A stretch of DNA of 64,000 nt from Paraliobacillus zengyii (GTDB lineage Bacteria > Bacillota > Bacilli > Bacillales > Amphibacillaceae): positions 3,431,501 through 3,495,500 of the forward strand of contig NZ_CP029797.1 in NCBI RefSeq assembly GCF_003268595.1, in the 5' to 3' direction. Position 1 is the first letter of the stretch, and each line of letters opens with the position of its first letter. Below the pieces are notes generated by a model. The model did no database searches. It was not told the DNA's origin and was given only the letters and a program-made list of their open reading frames with translations. The position numbers were made by a program, and so were the translations under genes. This document shows positions 35,081 through 44,980 of this stretch, piece by piece.

Positions 35081-36763
35081 TTATTGATTATCATTTTTCA
35101 CTTGTTGCAGTTTCCAAATACGAACACTTAGTTCCAGTAAAAATGCATCGTCTGAATCAACTAAAGATAATTTTGTTAATGTTTCAATATTACGTAGACG
35201 ATGTAATAATGATTGCCGATGTAAATTTAGGGCTCGGGCCGTTTGACTGACGTTTCCTTTATATTGATTATATGTTGAAAAAGTGTGGACAAGATCTGTC
35301 TGACGTTTTTGATCATAAATTAATAAATTATTTAAAGTCTGTTTCACAATATCCTTAACTTCTGGTTGATCAGATAAAGCCATTAACAATCGATCCACCT
35401 TCGTATCCTCATACATCGTTCGATTTCCGTAACCACCCTGTTCAATACCAATTTCAAGCGCAATTTTGGCTTTCCGATACGCATCTGAGAAGGAATAATC
35501 ATCAATTTCTGGAGCTGCAATACCCCATGATATTACAATACCTTTCAACAACTCGCTTACACGACGTTCTACTTTATCTAAAAATTGATTAGCTATCTCC
35601 ATATAAGCTTCTGGTGTTGCTTCTAAAAAGATGATTACTTTTCCAGCATCAAATGTCGTCATCGTTTTCACTGAAAATAATTCTCCAGCGTAAGTAATCT
35701 CCTTTTGAATGGCATAGTTTTGACTTTGTAAAGAAGAATTCTCTGATCGATCATTATCATATTGTTTAATAGCTTCACGATAATATAAATCTCCGACTAG
35801 ACAAATATAATAGTACGTTAGGTCATATCCAAGTAAATCTGCTTTAGCAATTAAGTGATTGTCTTTGGCTACTTTCTGTTGCGCTAATTGTAAAACAAAA
35901 TTATCTTTGAGTCGTACTTCAGTTAATTCAATTGCATTTTCTTTAACAAAGTATAAAGCGCATGCCGTTAATGCATGTTCTAATACATTCATTACAAACC
36001 ACGAAAGTTGTTTTTTTTGTGTTGATTGCACCAATAAATACCCTTGTATCTTATGATTATTAATGACAGGGAGATAATAAATTGTTTGTTCCTTAACCTG
36101 ATACGCTTCTAATAAATAATATAATGGATGTTCTCCCACTGATAAATCACTTTTACTAGTTTTTTCTTTATGCTTTAATTCTGTTTGAAAAGGTGTTAAC
36201 CACTCATTAGAAAAACTCCTGTTTGCTCGGATAGAAAACTGGTTATCACTAATAGCAAGTGGTAAGTGTACATATTTATATAAAACCTGCGCTATATCCT
36301 GTAATCCCTTGTCATTCAATACACAATTGACCAATTGCTGACGAACGATTTCCGCCTCTTCTCTTTCGTCTTGTTTATCCGCAGTAATTTTCTGCATAAT
36401 ATTTGCTACAATATCACCAAACCGAACTTCCCAGGGTATATCAATTAAAATTAAATGTGACTGATTTGCTATTTGCAATAGATTACTAGGTATATCAAAT
36501 ACATATCTACCCGTGGCAAAGGCTAAAACGGAAGCACCAGATTGAATAATGTCTTTAACAAATGTTTCTAAAGCTTCCGGATCATTTTTGCACCCAATAC
36601 CTGTCGTTAGTACAAATTCATTTTTACGTACAAAATTCTCAACTGGCGACTCTATGACAGATACCCACTCAATATTATTTGTTACGAGATTAGTTTCTCC
36701 TGCTTTTATTGTTGAAGATTCAAAGATTGAAAGTTCCAATATTTCTTGTGCCAATAACCCCAT
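35081..36763 (-). CDS. PucR-family transcriptional regulator next to the DoeA-like operon
   Basis: A 560-residue regulator. The N-terminal PucR domain (about 1-130) holds VLTTGIGCKND and GRYVFDIP. A middle GGDEF-like/CdaR region follows, then a C-terminal HTH_30: KGNVSQTARALNLHRQSLLHRL. The family senses purines or other nitrogen compounds and activates their catabolic genes. It is upstream of, and on the same strand as, the DoeA-like operon, separated by a terminator and a repeat doublet, so control of that operon is likely but unproven. The start ATG follows GGGGTGA. It is clearly distinct from the second PucR protein at 48.6 kb. Confidence 0.82.
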   Translation of the reverse strand: MGLLAQEILELSIFESSTIKAGETNLVTNNIEWVSVIESPVENFVRKNEFVLTTGIGCKNDPEALETFVKDIIQSGASVLAFATGRYVFDIPSNLLQIANQSHLILIDIPWEVRFGDIVANIMQKITADKQDEREEAEIVRQQLVNCVLNDKGLQDIAQVLYKYVHLPLAISDNQFSIRANRSFSNEWLTPFQTELKHKEKTSKSDLSVGEHPLYYLLEAYQVKEQTIYYLPVINNHKIQGYLLVQSTQKKQLSWFVMNVLEHALTACALYFVKENAIELTEVRLKDNFVLQLAQQKVAKDNHLIAKADLLGYDLTYYYICLVGDLYYREAIKQYDNDRSENSSLQSQNYAIQKEITYAGELFSVKTMTTFDAGKVIIFLEATPEAYMEIANQFLDKVERRVSELLKGIVISWGIAAPEIDDYSFSDAYRKAKIALEIGIEQGGYGNRTMYEDTKVDRLLMALSDQPEVKDIVKQTLNNLLIYDQKRQTDLVHTFSTYNQYKGNVSQTARALNLHRQSLLHRLRNIETLTKLSLVDSDDAFLLELSVRIWKLQQVKNDNQ

Positions 36764-36900
36764 TAACTTCACCCCACAAAAAGGAATAAGATGATCAGAC
36801 GCTATTCTATCGCATCTTAATCATCTTAGTTACTGTTATTTTAACACCCCTTCATTTTACCAAATATTCAGATAATTAAAATTAAATTTATCCGTTAATT

Positions 36901-37224
36901 TTAATCTTTTTGAATTCCAAAGCGAGCATTGATTTCCCCTCTTAGCAATTCTTTTCGGCCTTTACGTTCATCTTTACGTTTCTTTTTCAGCATCTCTTGT
37001 CTAATTTCGTAAGTTTGTACGCCTTCTTCTCTTTTATTAGCAATATCGATTAGTTGTTCAACATCCGCAAATGAATATTTACGATTACCTTTCGGAGAAC
37101 GATCAGGAAAAATCAATTTCCTTTCTTCATAATACCGAATTTGTCGTTCGGTTAAGCCGGTTAGTTCACTTACGACGCCAATCGTGATTACTTTCCTCTC
37201 CTTATATGAAGGATTGTCAATCAT
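36901..37224 (-). CDS. tnrA: Nitrogen-responsive transcription regulator TnrA
   Basis: A 107-residue MerR-fold regulator very close to remembered B. subtilis Tnr[40 protein letters not shown] and VQTYEIRQ. TnrA activates or represses nitrogen-assimilation genes when nitrogen is limiting; feedback-inhibited glutamine synthetase holds it through its C-terminus (here GEINARFGI). GlnR is the alternative, but there is no glnA next door, and the length and C-terminus fit TnrA. It has a perfect box for itself upstream, implying autoactivation as in B. subtilis. The start ATG follows GGCGGTGA. Confidence 0.9.
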   Translation of the reverse strand: MIDNPSYKERKVITIGVVSELTGLTERQIRYYEERKLIFPDRSPKGNRKYSFADVEQLIDIANKREEGVQTYEIRQEMLKKKRKDERKGRKELLRGEINARFGIQKD

Positions 37225-37274
37225 AATTTTCACCGCCAAACTTCTTTTGTGTTTGTATTTTAGTTATTTCTTCT

Positions 37275-37326
37275 ATTATACACAGTTTAATCGGTTATCT
37301 ATATAGTTATGTCATATTATCTAACA
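37275..37326 (-). promoter_or_regulatory. TnrA box and promoter of tnrA
   Basis: TGTCATATTATCTAACA (37310-37326) matches TGTNA-N7-TNACA exactly. A TATAAT -10 (37275-37280, minus strand) places its centre near -50, the position typical of TnrA activation; the -35 is poor. Confidence 0.8.
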
Positions 37327-37438
37327 AACAACAGGTAAAATAAACTTCCAATCAGAGAAATCATCTATAGTAAGACCACCATTGTATATTTTTTGACATA
37401 AATCACATTATAAAAAGTATAAAAAAGGAGCTCATACG

Positions 37439-38158
37439 ATGGAGACTTTGAAAGATGTATTTTTAGTATTGGGACGGATTATTACAATTTTGCCTTTATT
37501 ACTTGGTGTTACTATTTTCATGGGGAAACGGGCTATTGGAGAGTTACCTGTGTTTGACTTTTTAATTGTGCTAACACTTGGATCAGTGGTTGGCGCAGAT
37601 ATTGCAGATCCGAGTGTAAAGCATTTCCCAACCGCTGTAGCTATTATGGGCATCGGTCTGCTTGAAAGATTTGTAGCGCATATTAAATTAACTAATCGAA
37701 AGATAGGCCGAGCATTGACCTTTGAGCCAACCATTGTCATTAAAGATGGACAATTTTTAAGAAAGAATATGAAAAAAATACGCTATTCTATTGATAATAT
37801 TCTTCTAATGTTACGACAAAATGATGTTTTCTATACAGAAGATGTTGAACTTGGAATCATTGAAGCAAACGGTAAACTGAGTGTTTTTAGAAAAGCTGAA
37901 AAGGACACACCAAACCGTGAAGATTTCGGTATTTTAAAACAAACCGATAGTATTTCACTTCCTATTATAATTGACGGCAAGTTGTATAAGTCTGTTCTAA
38001 CTAGTTTACAAGTTGATGAAGCTTGGTTAATTGAAAAGCTAGAAAGACAAGGTATAAATCAGATTGAAGATGCTTTCTTTGCTTCCTTAACAGAAAACCT
38101 TTCACTTTATGTCACGATGAATTGCACTGATTTAGAGGTACCTCCGCTATATCACTAA
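37439..38158 (+). CDS. DUF421 family membrane protein (YetF/YdfS-like)
   Basis: A 239-residue protein. Three N-terminal membrane helices contain MGKRAIGELPVFDFLIVLTLGSVVGA, the family hallmark. A cytosolic or outer C-terminal part of about 150 residues carries NILLMLRQNDVFYTEDVELGIIEANGKLSVF. Function is poorly defined; members near spore genes are known in bacilli. The ribosome site AAGGAG is good. The next gene starts 69 bp downstream on the same strand with its own ribosome site. No link to the adjacent tnrA is evident apart from divergent orientation. Confidence 0.82.
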   Translation: METLKDVFLVLGRIITILPLLLGVTIFMGKRAIGELPVFDFLIVLTLGSVVGADIADPSVKHFPTAVAIMGIGLLERFVAHIKLTNRKIGRALTFEPTIVIKDGQFLRKNMKKIRYSIDNILLMLRQNDVFYTEDVELGIIEANGKLSVFRKAEKDTPNREDFGILKQTDSISLPIIIDGKLYKSVLTSLQVDEAWLIEKLERQGINQIEDAFFASLTENLSLYVTMNCTDLEVPPLYH

Positions 38159-38227
38159 TAGCATGTAATTAGACTCGTACTGTCTTACTGATTTTGGTAT
38201 AGTGTAAGGGAAGGAGGCGTCACTCAA

Positions 38228-38518
38228 ATGGAAATATCTATTACGCAACCAGCGGTAAAATGGTTTATAAATGAAATGGAATTAGAAACAGGAGATACGA
38301 TTCGCTTTTTCGCTCGTTATGGCGGGCATGGGGGAATACACAAAGGATTTTCACTAGGAATATCTACTAATGCTGAAGCGAATAATCCAATTATGCAAAT
38401 TGAAGAACAGGGAATTACTTTCTTTGTTGAAAAATCAGATGCTTGGTATTTCGACAATATGAATTTTCATATTAAATATTCACGTAAACTTGATGAAGTT
38501 GATTTTTTAATAGAGTAG
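38228..38518 (+). CDS. HesB/IscA-like protein lacking the cysteines (YneR type)
   Basis: A 96-residue protein with the HesB-fold pattern: ITQPAVKWFINEM at the N-terminus and RFFARYGGHGGIHKGFSLGI in the middle. The three cysteines that bind Fe-S in IscA are absent, as in B. subtilis YneR relatives, so cluster assembly is unlikely. The role is unknown. AAGGAGGCG lies well placed before the ATG, and a terminator follows. Single gene. Confidence 0.78.
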   Translation: MEISITQPAVKWFINEMELETGDTIRFFARYGGHGGIHKGFSLGISTNAEANNPIMQIEEQGITFFVEKSDAWYFDNMNFHIKYSRKLDEVDFLIE

Positions 38519-38525
38519 TATGTTG

Positions 38526-38553
38526 AGCGGCTCGTTTCATAAAAACGGCCGCT
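38526..38553. terminator. Terminator between convergent genes
   Basis: AGCGGC-CGTTT pairs with AAACG-GCCGCT (one bulged base), then an AT-rich tail; it serves the HesB-like gene and possibly the amidase. Confidence 0.75.
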
Positions 38554-38563
38554 TATTTCATGA

Positions 38564-40054
38564 TTAAGCAAATGAGTATTGCTTTCTATTTATCCATAGA
38601 TCGGATTTTTCTAGTTGACTTGCGATAGTAAAGAGCATGTCTTCTTTACCTTTTGCTGCGATAAATTGTACGCCCATTGGTAGACCCTCATTGGTTAGAT
38701 AGGTCGGAACACTCATCGCTGGTTGGCCTGTTAAATTAGCTAATTGTGTATATGGCGTATAGGTTAAACTAGGTAAAAACATTTCATATACCAGCTTTTG
38801 TTGTTCTGTCATTGTTAATTGATCGATTACTTTTAACTTTTCTATTTGTGCTTTAGTATGCGTTAATTCTCCATTTTTAGGTGCTGGATGTGCATTTGTT
38901 GGTGTTACATAAAAGTCATATTTCTGATGAAATTGTGCCATTTGTAGCGCAGCACTATCCCAACCTGCAAGACTTTGGCTATAAGCTGCTGCAGACACCT
39001 TTTCTCCAGCCTTATGTAATACCCATGTAACGATCTCCATATCCGCTAACGTTAACTCTCTACCTAACATTTTCTCCAAATTGATAATAACATGATTCAT
39101 TTCCCCACTGTTCATCAAATAATAATTTTTCATTAGTGCTGTTCCCTCGACTGGATTTTCAAGTTCTTCTACATGGTGGCCCTGACCTTCTAACCACTTG
39201 ACAACTTTTTGAACCGCTTTTTTAGCATCTTCACTAACTGGGGTCCCTACTGGCGAAGCAGTGGTAAAAGCAATTCGATACGTTTGATCCGTTGGTTTAC
39301 GAACAAGTTCTGAATAACTCCCATCATATAGAGGTGTTTGAAAGGCTGCCTCAGGCTGGATCGTTTGCAAGAGATCTAGGAGTGCAGCACTATCCCGAAC
39401 GGAACGTGTTAATGCAAAATCAATCGACGCTCCTTGCCATTGTCTTCCTACACCTGGTCCTACTGGCGTTCTTCCTCTCGTAGGTTTGAGCCCAAATAGC
39501 CCAGTAAACGAAGCTGGGATACGAATTGAACCACCACCATCACTCGCACCAGCAACAGGTACAATTCCTGATGCAACTGCTGCGGCAGAACCGCCACTTG
39601 ATCCACCTGAAGAGTGATTAAGTTTCCATGGATTACGTGTCATACCATATGTTTTAGGTTCCGTAATATTTTTTAAACCGAATTCAGGTGTGTTTGTTTG
39701 TCCCAAAAATAAAAAACCAGCTTCTCGTAATTTTGCTACGAGGTTTGAATCAGCTTTGGCTACATTGTTTTGCAATAATTTTGAACCAGAACTCAGCACC
39801 TCTCCTTTTATTGATTGGGAAATATCCTTTAATAACATAGGGACACCAAAGAATGGCTGATCTATTCTATCTTCGTTACGAGCTTCCCGATAAACCTTAT
39901 CTTTTCGTGTCCGAATTACCGCATTTAGGTCTGGATTTACTTCTTCTAATCGACGGAATGCCACGTCTAGTAATTCTTTCTGCGAGACTTGTTTACTTTT
40001 AACTAGTTGCGCTAAACCAATCGCATCATTATCTTGGTATGTTTTTATATCCAA
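38564..40054 (-). CDS. Amidase-signature family amidase
   Basis: A 496-residue amidase. The Ser-cisSer-Lys triad is visible: Lys in MLLKDI, the glycine-serine loop [14 protein letters not shown], and the nucleophile Ser in [10 protein letters not shown]. Overall it resembles 6-aminohexanoate-cyclic-dimer hydrolase-like amidases, but the substrate is unknown. It is not a GatA: there is no gatC/gatB context. The start codon is TTG, seven bases after GGAGGTG. It is a single gene, near nitrogen-control genes, which fits a scavenging role (inference). Confidence 0.85.
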   Translation of the reverse strand: MDIKTYQDNDAIGLAQLVKSKQVSQKELLDVAFRRLEEVNPDLNAVIRTRKDKVYREARNEDRIDQPFFGVPMLLKDISQSIKGEVLSSGSKLLQNNVAKADSNLVAKLREAGFLFLGQTNTPEFGLKNITEPKTYGMTRNPWKLNHSSGGSSGGSAAAVASGIVPVAGASDGGGSIRIPASFTGLFGLKPTRGRTPVGPGVGRQWQGASIDFALTRSVRDSAALLDLLQTIQPEAAFQTPLYDGSYSELVRKPTDQTYRIAFTTASPVGTPVSEDAKKAVQKVVKWLEGQGHHVEELENPVEGTALMKNYYLMNSGEMNHVIINLEKMLGRELTLADMEIVTWVLHKAGEKVSAAAYSQSLAGWDSAALQMAQFHQKYDFYVTPTNAHPAPKNGELTHTKAQIEKLKVIDQLTMTEQQKLVYEMFLPSLTYTPYTQLANLTGQPAMSVPTYLTNEGLPMGVQFIAAKGKEDMLFTIASQLEKSDLWINRKQYSFA

Positions 40055-40112
40055 TGCTGCACCTCCGGAATTTTTTCATCTTTTTCTAGTATAGCCAACT
40101 TCCGTTCAAAAG

Positions 40113-40150
40113 AAAAAGCACATGCCTATTAAGAAGGACATGTGCTTTTT
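40113..40150 (-). terminator. Terminator of the GH43 gene
   Basis: A perfect 12-bp stem, AAAAAGCACATG with CATGTGCTTTTT, 14-nt loop, 10 bp past the stop codon. Confidence 0.88.
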
Positions 40151-40160
40151 AAGACTCCAT

Positions 40161-41318
40161 TTATTTTACTGTTATCTGAGCTACTACTTTTTGATTAGTC
40201 GGTTCAACTGTATCACCCGGTATCCCAAAGTATGGCGTGCCATCTTGATTCCAAAACAGCCTTTGAATTCTACCATGACGATTATGGTCATACAATGGAT
40301 TGCCTTCTACCTCTTTATATGGACGTGCATGATAAACCAATACATCAAATCCGTCTTCATCTACACTAAAGCTGTTATGACCAGGTCCATACTCACTTGT
40401 TTCATCACTTGATACAAAAACAGGTTCTGGTGTTTTAGTCCATGATGCAGGATCTAATAGATTACTATTTTCATCAGCAGTCAATAATCCCATTGCATAG
40501 CGATCATCTGTTGCAGCACCAGAATATGCAATAAACACTTTACCATTACGATGAATCATTGCTGGACCTTCATTCACATAAAAGCCTGCCTGTTCCCAAT
40601 CATATTCTGGAGTGGATAACAATACTTGTTTCTTAATTGTCCAAGGGTTTTCCATCTCTGCAATGTACATATTCGAGATTGTATCATTATCGACTTTTTG
40701 TGCCCAAACTAAGTACCGCTTATTATGATGCTCGAAAGTGGTTGCATCTAATGAAAAACTTTGAAATTCAGTATTTATTTGTCCTTTCTCTATCCAATTA
40801 GCCTCTAATGGATTAGCTCCGTCAGCTTCTAAAACATATGGTCGAATCTCCCAAACATCATCTTTTTCACCAGCCGCGAAATAAAGATACCATTTACCGT
40901 CAATAAAATGTAATTCTGGCGCCCAGATATGTTCAGACATTATTCCACTCTCATGTCTTTCCCAGACAGTTACCTCTTCTGCTTCAGGTAACTCCTCAAT
41001 TGTTTTAGCACGACGCAATACAATTCGATCATATAATGGATAAGAGCCTGTAAAGTAATAATAGCCATCTGTATGTTTATATAAATACGGATCTGCACGT
41101 TTTTCAATTAGTGGTTTAGGAAATGTTTTTACTTTAAGAGTGCCCTCAACAGTAAATGAACCAGGACTTTTTAGATCGACAGCGTTTACATTTTCCCAAT
41201 CAACCGGAAAATCTGCTTTAATTCCATTCTCTAACTCAACTTCAACATGCTTAGGTAATGTCGGTGATTGCCCTAATGCAATCGTTTCTTTACTAGTAGG
41301 TATTGTTTTTATTTGCAT
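40161..41318 (-). CDS. GH43 family glycoside hydrolase with N-terminal Ig-like domain
   Basis: A 385-residue intracellular enzyme; no signal peptide. Residues 1-66 look like a bacterial Ig-like (PF07532-type) module. The five-blade GH43 domain follows with base Asp76 (RADPYLY), pKa-modulating Asp191 (SLDATTF) and acid Glu250 (NEGPAMI). It likely trims arabinose or xylose side chains from imported oligosaccharides; alpha-L-arabinofuranosidase is the best guess. An AraR-like sequence lies upstream, linking it to arabinose (weak). The Ig-like module on a cytosolic enzyme is unusual. The ribosome site is AGAGGATG. Confidence 0.82.
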   Translation of the reverse strand: MQIKTIPTSKETIALGQSPTLPKHVEVELENGIKADFPVDWENVNAVDLKSPGSFTVEGTLKVKTFPKPLIEKRADPYLYKHTDGYYYFTGSYPLYDRIVLRRAKTIEELPEAEEVTVWERHESGIMSEHIWAPELHFIDGKWYLYFAAGEKDDVWEIRPYVLEADGANPLEANWIEKGQINTEFQSFSLDATTFEHHNKRYLVWAQKVDNDTISNMYIAEMENPWTIKKQVLLSTPEYDWEQAGFYVNEGPAMIHRNGKVFIAYSGAATDDRYAMGLLTADENSNLLDPASWTKTPEPVFVSSDETSEYGPGHNSFSVDEDGFDVLVYHARPYKEVEGNPLYDHNRHGRIQRLFWNQDGTPYFGIPGDTVEPTNQKVVAQITVK

Positions 41319-41349
41319 TTATTATCATCCTCTCACATAATCTGATTCT

Positions 41350-41416
41350 ATTATAACAAAAACGTACTTATAAGTAACTAAAATTACCTAAATATTTTTT
41401 ACATGTACGTATGTTT
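41350..41416 (-). promoter_or_regulatory. GH43 promoter with AraR-like sequence
   Basis: A TATAAT -10 (41350-41355, minus strand). ACATGTACGTATGT (41401-41414) shares the TGTACGTA core of AraR boxes. A second ACGTAC (41362-41367) lies 45 bp away, not the 42 bp seen at araD. Candidate only. Confidence 0.35.
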
Positions 41417-41548
41417 GTTTAAATGCATTATAAATATATTAAATAGGTAAATCCACATCATGAACTGAAAAATTAAGCCTTGGTGAACTTAAGAAGTCTT
41501 GCAATTAAAAGTTAAAATTAACCTCGTAGTCTTTTCGTTTTCATCTTA

Positions 41549-41712
41549 CGAACTTGATAGAAACAGCGACATAACATACCGCTTTGGAAATATCCTCCGC
41601 TTTCCGTGGGCACGGCTTCAGCTAACTTAGTAAAGCAAAAAACGCTTTACTAAGTGGATCTTCAGCCCGTGCTGTTCCCACAGGAGTCTACGTAAATTTC
41701 CAAAGCTAGTTC
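41549..41712 (+). repeat. Structured intergenic repeat, copy 8
   Basis: Near-identical to copy 6: 5' box GAACTTGATAGAAACAGCGA, outer arms GCTTTGGAAAT (41581-41591) / ATTTCCAAAGC (41696-41706), and the same perfect 12-bp inner stem. It fills most of the gap between the GH43 and fhs genes. Confidence 0.85.
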
Positions 41713-41759
41713 AGATTCTACATGATGATTGCGTATGGAATAATGACACTTTAGTGAAA

Positions 41760-41905
41760 GATAAGCTTATCAATTGTTTATATTCTACATTACAATTACA
41801 GTTTTTCTTCAAACTAGCGGAGGAAGCACTAGGTTGAGGCTACTCGAATACTTTTTATTTTCATAATAGTTGGTGGCTACGAGACGAGTAACCATGGACG
41901 TTGAG
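41760..41905 (-). repeat. Decayed partner of copy 8
   Basis: It contains AAGCTTATCAATTGTTT, shared with the middle of doublet 3, and AAACTAGCGGAGGAAG followed by GGTTGAGGCTACTCG, weak matches to the 3' end of minus-strand copies. The right end of the doublet is not recognisable. Confidence 0.45.
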
Positions 41906-41910
41906 TAAAA

Positions 41911-41938
41911 AAGAAAAAGGCCTCTTTTGGAGACCCTT
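41911..41938 (-). terminator. Weak terminator of fhs
   Basis: On the minus strand GGTCTC / GAGGCC forms a short stem followed by TTTTTCTTTTTT, touching the fhs stop codon. Confidence 0.5.
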
Positions 41939-41942
41939 AGAC

Positions 41943-43643
41943 TTAGAATAAACCGACTGCATTCCCGCTTTCATCTACGTCCATTTTCAGTGCCGCTGGT
42001 TCCTTAGGCAAACCAGGCATTGTTAGTACATCGCCAGTTAGCGCAACAAGGAAACCTGCTCCAATAGATGGACGGAATTCTCTTACTGTTATAATAAAAC
42101 CTTCTGGCCGACCTAGTAAGTTTGGATCATCTGATAAAGAGTATTGTGTTTTCGCCATACATATCGGCAGTTTATCCCAGTTATTAGCAATCATTTCTGT
42201 GATCTGTTGCTTCGCTTGCACAGTAAATTGTACACCTTCAGCACCGTAAACTGTTTTTGCGATCTTCTCAACTTTACTCTCAATTGAATCTTCTAATTTA
42301 TAGAGATAATGAAAGTTGCTCTGTTTTTGTTCAATGATCTTAACAACCTTTTCAGCAAGTTCTAATCCACCTGCCCCGCCATGTTCCCAAACCTCAGTTA
42401 ATGCAACAGCGACACCTTGTTCTTCACACCATTCCTTAACATAGGCAACCTCTGCCTCTGAATCCGTAATAAAACGATTAATCGCTACGACAAATGGTAG
42501 ACCAAACGCTTCGATCGTTTCCATATGTTTTTTTAGATTTTTCATTCCAGCTCGTAATCCTACAATATCTTCTTTCTTTAATTCTTCTTTATTAACGCCT
42601 CCATGCATTTTCAGCGCGCGAATAGTCGCAACAATTACCACAGCATTAGGATCGAGCTCCCCAATTCGGGCTTTAATGTTTAAAAATTTCTCCGCACCAA
42701 GATCAGCACCAAAGCCAGCCTCCGTGACAACAAAGTCACCAAGTTTACTTGCCATCCTTGTAGCAAGTAAACTATTACAACCATGCGCAATATTGGCAAA
42801 AGGACCGCCGTGGATAATCGCAGGTGTATTCTCAAGCGTTTGTACGAGGTTCGGCATAATTGCTTCTTTTAATAGCAAAGTTAATGCACCTGCCATACCT
42901 AAGTCCTCAACGGTTACAGGAGTACTATCTGATCGATAACCCACAACAATTTTAGCCAATCGACGTCGCATATCTGCTCGATCTTTTGCTAAACAAAAAA
43001 TTGCCATTATCTCTGATGCTACCGTAATATTAAATCCATCTTCTCTTGGTATACCTTGTTTTGGACCACCTAAACCAACAACAACATTACGTAATGCGCG
43101 ATCATTTAAATCAACAACACGTTTCCAAACAATACGACGTGTGTCTATTTCACATGTATTCCCTTGAAAAATATGGTTATCAATAAAGGCAGATAAAGCA
43201 TTATTAGTAGCAGTTATAGCATGAATATCACCAGTAAAGTGCAAGTTAATATCCTCCATAGGGATTACTTGAGAATATCCACCACCACTTGCTCCACCTT
43301 TAAGACCCATTGTCGGTCCTAATGAAGGTTCACGTAATGCAACAATAGCTTTATGCCCAGATCGATTAAGCGCTTGACCTAATCCAACGGTAACAGTTGA
43401 CTTGCCTTCACCAGCTGGTGTCGGATTAATAGAAGTTACCAATATTAATTTACCGTCTTTTGTATCTTTGAGTCGATCCAATACAGAAAGTGAAAGTTTT
43501 GCTTTATATTTACCATAGGGCTCCCATTCCTCATCCTGTAACCCAAGATTTGTAGCAATCTCTGTAATTGATTTAATCTTTGCTTGGCTAGCTATCTCAA
43601 TATCTGTTGGCACATCTGTTGGCACATCTATCTTCTTTTTCAT
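41943..43643 (-). CDS. fhs: Formate--tetrahydrofolate ligase
   Basis: A 566-residue cytosolic enzyme that makes 10-formyl-THF from formate, THF and ATP for purine and formyl-Met synthesis. Seen: the P-loop [38 protein letters not shown] and [10 protein letters not shown], all highly conserved. Length is normal. The N-terminus carries VPTDVPTD from a 12-bp tandem duplication. Start is the ATG eight bases after AGGAG. A short inverted repeat, TTTCATAGT / ACTATGTGAAA, overlaps the 5' leader at 43660-43682. Single gene; the adjacent purine catabolism genes are not obviously linked. Confidence 0.95.
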   Translation of the reverse strand: MKKKIDVPTDVPTDIEIASQAKIKSITEIATNLGLQDEEWEPYGKYKAKLSLSVLDRLKDTKDGKLILVTSINPTPAGEGKSTVTVGLGQALNRSGHKAIVALREPSLGPTMGLKGGASGGGYSQVIPMEDINLHFTGDIHAITATNNALSAFIDNHIFQGNTCEIDTRRIVWKRVVDLNDRALRNVVVGLGGPKQGIPREDGFNITVASEIMAIFCLAKDRADMRRRLAKIVVGYRSDSTPVTVEDLGMAGALTLLLKEAIMPNLVQTLENTPAIIHGGPFANIAHGCNSLLATRMASKLGDFVVTEAGFGADLGAEKFLNIKARIGELDPNAVVIVATIRALKMHGGVNKEELKKEDIVGLRAGMKNLKKHMETIEAFGLPFVVAINRFITDSEAEVAYVKEWCEEQGVAVALTEVWEHGGAGGLELAEKVVKIIEQKQSNFHYLYKLEDSIESKVEKIAKTVYGAEGVQFTVQAKQQITEMIANNWDKLPICMAKTQYSLSDDPNLLGRPEGFIITVREFRPSIGAGFLVALTGDVLTMPGLPKEPAALKMDVDESGNAVGLF

Positions 43644-43757
43644 CAACTCAACTCCTATATTTCATAGTAATCACTATGTGAAATTATGAACGAATTAATT
43701 ATGATTATACCAAATCTAATCGTTTATGTGCATATACTATACTTAAACAAAAAATAG

Positions 43758-43788
43758 CCTCTAACTACTTTTAACAGTGCATTAGAGG
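43758..43788 (-). terminator. Terminator of alaT
   Basis: CCTCTAA / TTAGAGG stem with a large loop, then a T-run on the minus strand (TATTTTTTG), 13 bp after the alaT stop codon. Confidence 0.65.
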
Positions 43789-43801
43789 ACTTCTTATACT
43801 T

Positions 43802-44980
43802 TTATTGTATTTGTTTCTCTTCAACAAATTTACGCATCCGCTTCATTGCAGTATCCAATTGTTTCATCGAAGTTGCATAAGAACAGCGTACATAACCTTC
43901 TCCACTCTCACCAAATACACCGCCTGGAACAACAGCAACTTGTTGCTTCTGTAATAATTCCTCCGCAAAATCTTCCGAGCTCATCCCGGTTGACGTTACA
44001 GATGGAAATACATAAAAAGCTCCACCAGGTAAATGACAAGAGAGTCCCATGTCTTTTAGTGCTTTAACTACAAAGTTTCGTCGTTGCCTGTAACTTGTTT
44101 TCATTTCCAGCACACTACTTCTACCATTTCGCAATGCTTCTAATGCACCATGCTGCGCCATAGTAGGTGCACACATAATCGTATATTGATGAATCTTTGT
44201 CATTGCTTCTATAATTTGTTTCGGGCCAGTTGCATAACCTAAACGCCACCCAGTCATTGCAAACGCTTTTGAAAAACCAGAGATTAAAATGGTTCGTTGT
44301 GCCATTTCTTTTATAGCGGCAAAACTTGTAAATGTTTCGTCATACGTTAAATCTGCATAAATTTCATCGGAAATAACAATAAAATCATGCTTCTTTGCAA
44401 GCCTTGCAATTTCCTCCATCTCTTGTTTGCTTAAAACAGCTCCTGTTGGATTATTAGGACTACAAATCATTAACGCTTTTGTACGTGGTGTAATCGCCGC
44501 TTCCATTTGACTTGCTTGGATTTTAAATGCATATTCCTCTGTTGCATTTACTGTGATCGGAACTCCACCAGCTAAACGTACAGCAGGGACATAAGAAACA
44601 AAGCTCGGCTCCACAACAATTACTTCATCACCAGGATTTAATATCGCTCGCAATGCCACATCAATCGCCTGGCTAGCACCTACCGTAACGAGGACTTGAT
44701 TTTCCGGATTGTATTCCAACTCATATTCTGTTTTTAAAAATTTGCTAATTTCTTGTCTTAACTCGAAAAGACCCGCATTTGCAGTATAAGAAGTAAACCC
44801 GCGTTCAAGTGAATGGTAACTAGCTTCAATTACATTCCATGGTGTGACAAAATCAGGTTCTCCTACACCTAATGAAATAACATTCTCCATTTTTGAAGCC
44901 AAATCAAAAAAACGTCGGATTCCAGAAGGCTTTAATTGATCGACATGGTGTGCAACATATGATTTCTCTTGTGTTTTCAT
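43802..44980 (-). CDS. alaT: Alanine transaminase-type aminotransferase
   Basis: A 392-residue fold-type I aminotransferase. Seen: VTVGASQAIDVAL, the substrate-binding SPNNPTGAVLS, ISDEIYADLTY, the PLP lysine K238 in ISGFSKAFAMTGWR, and the C-terminal Arg in YVRCSYA. The alaR-alaT pair (yugG-yugH in B. subtilis) has the same order and 4-bp overlap, which supports alanine synthesis from pyruvate and glutamate. A general aromatic/aspartate specificity cannot be excluded from motifs alone. Confidence 0.85.
   Translation of the reverse strand: MKTQEKSYVAHHVDQLKPSGIRRFFDLASKMENVISLGVGEPDFVTPWNVIEASYHSLERGFTSYTANAGLFELRQEISKFLKTEYELEYNPENQVLVTVGASQAIDVALRAILNPGDEVIVVEPSFVSYVPAVRLAGGVPITVNATEEYAFKIQASQMEAAITPRTKALMICSPNNPTGAVLSKQEMEEIARLAKKHDFIVISDEIYADLTYDETFTSFAAIKEMAQRTILISGFSKAFAMTGWRLGYATGPKQIIEAMTKIHQYTIMCAPTMAQHGALEALRNGRSSVLEMKTSYRQRRNFVVKALKDMGLSCHLPGGAFYVFPSVTSTGMSSEDFAEELLQKQQVAVVPGGVFGESGEGYVRCSYATSMKQLDTAMKRMRKFVEEKQIQ

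Noticed and set aside
30458..37326. The 30-37 kb genes as a mobile or defence island
   Set aside because: No integrase, transposase, nuclease or restriction gene and no shift in base composition by eye; the repeats are the same as elsewhere in the window.
43660..43682. Hairpin in the fhs leader as a THF riboswitch
   Set aside because: Far too short and lacking the known THF aptamer blocks; at most an operator or a simple leader hairpin.
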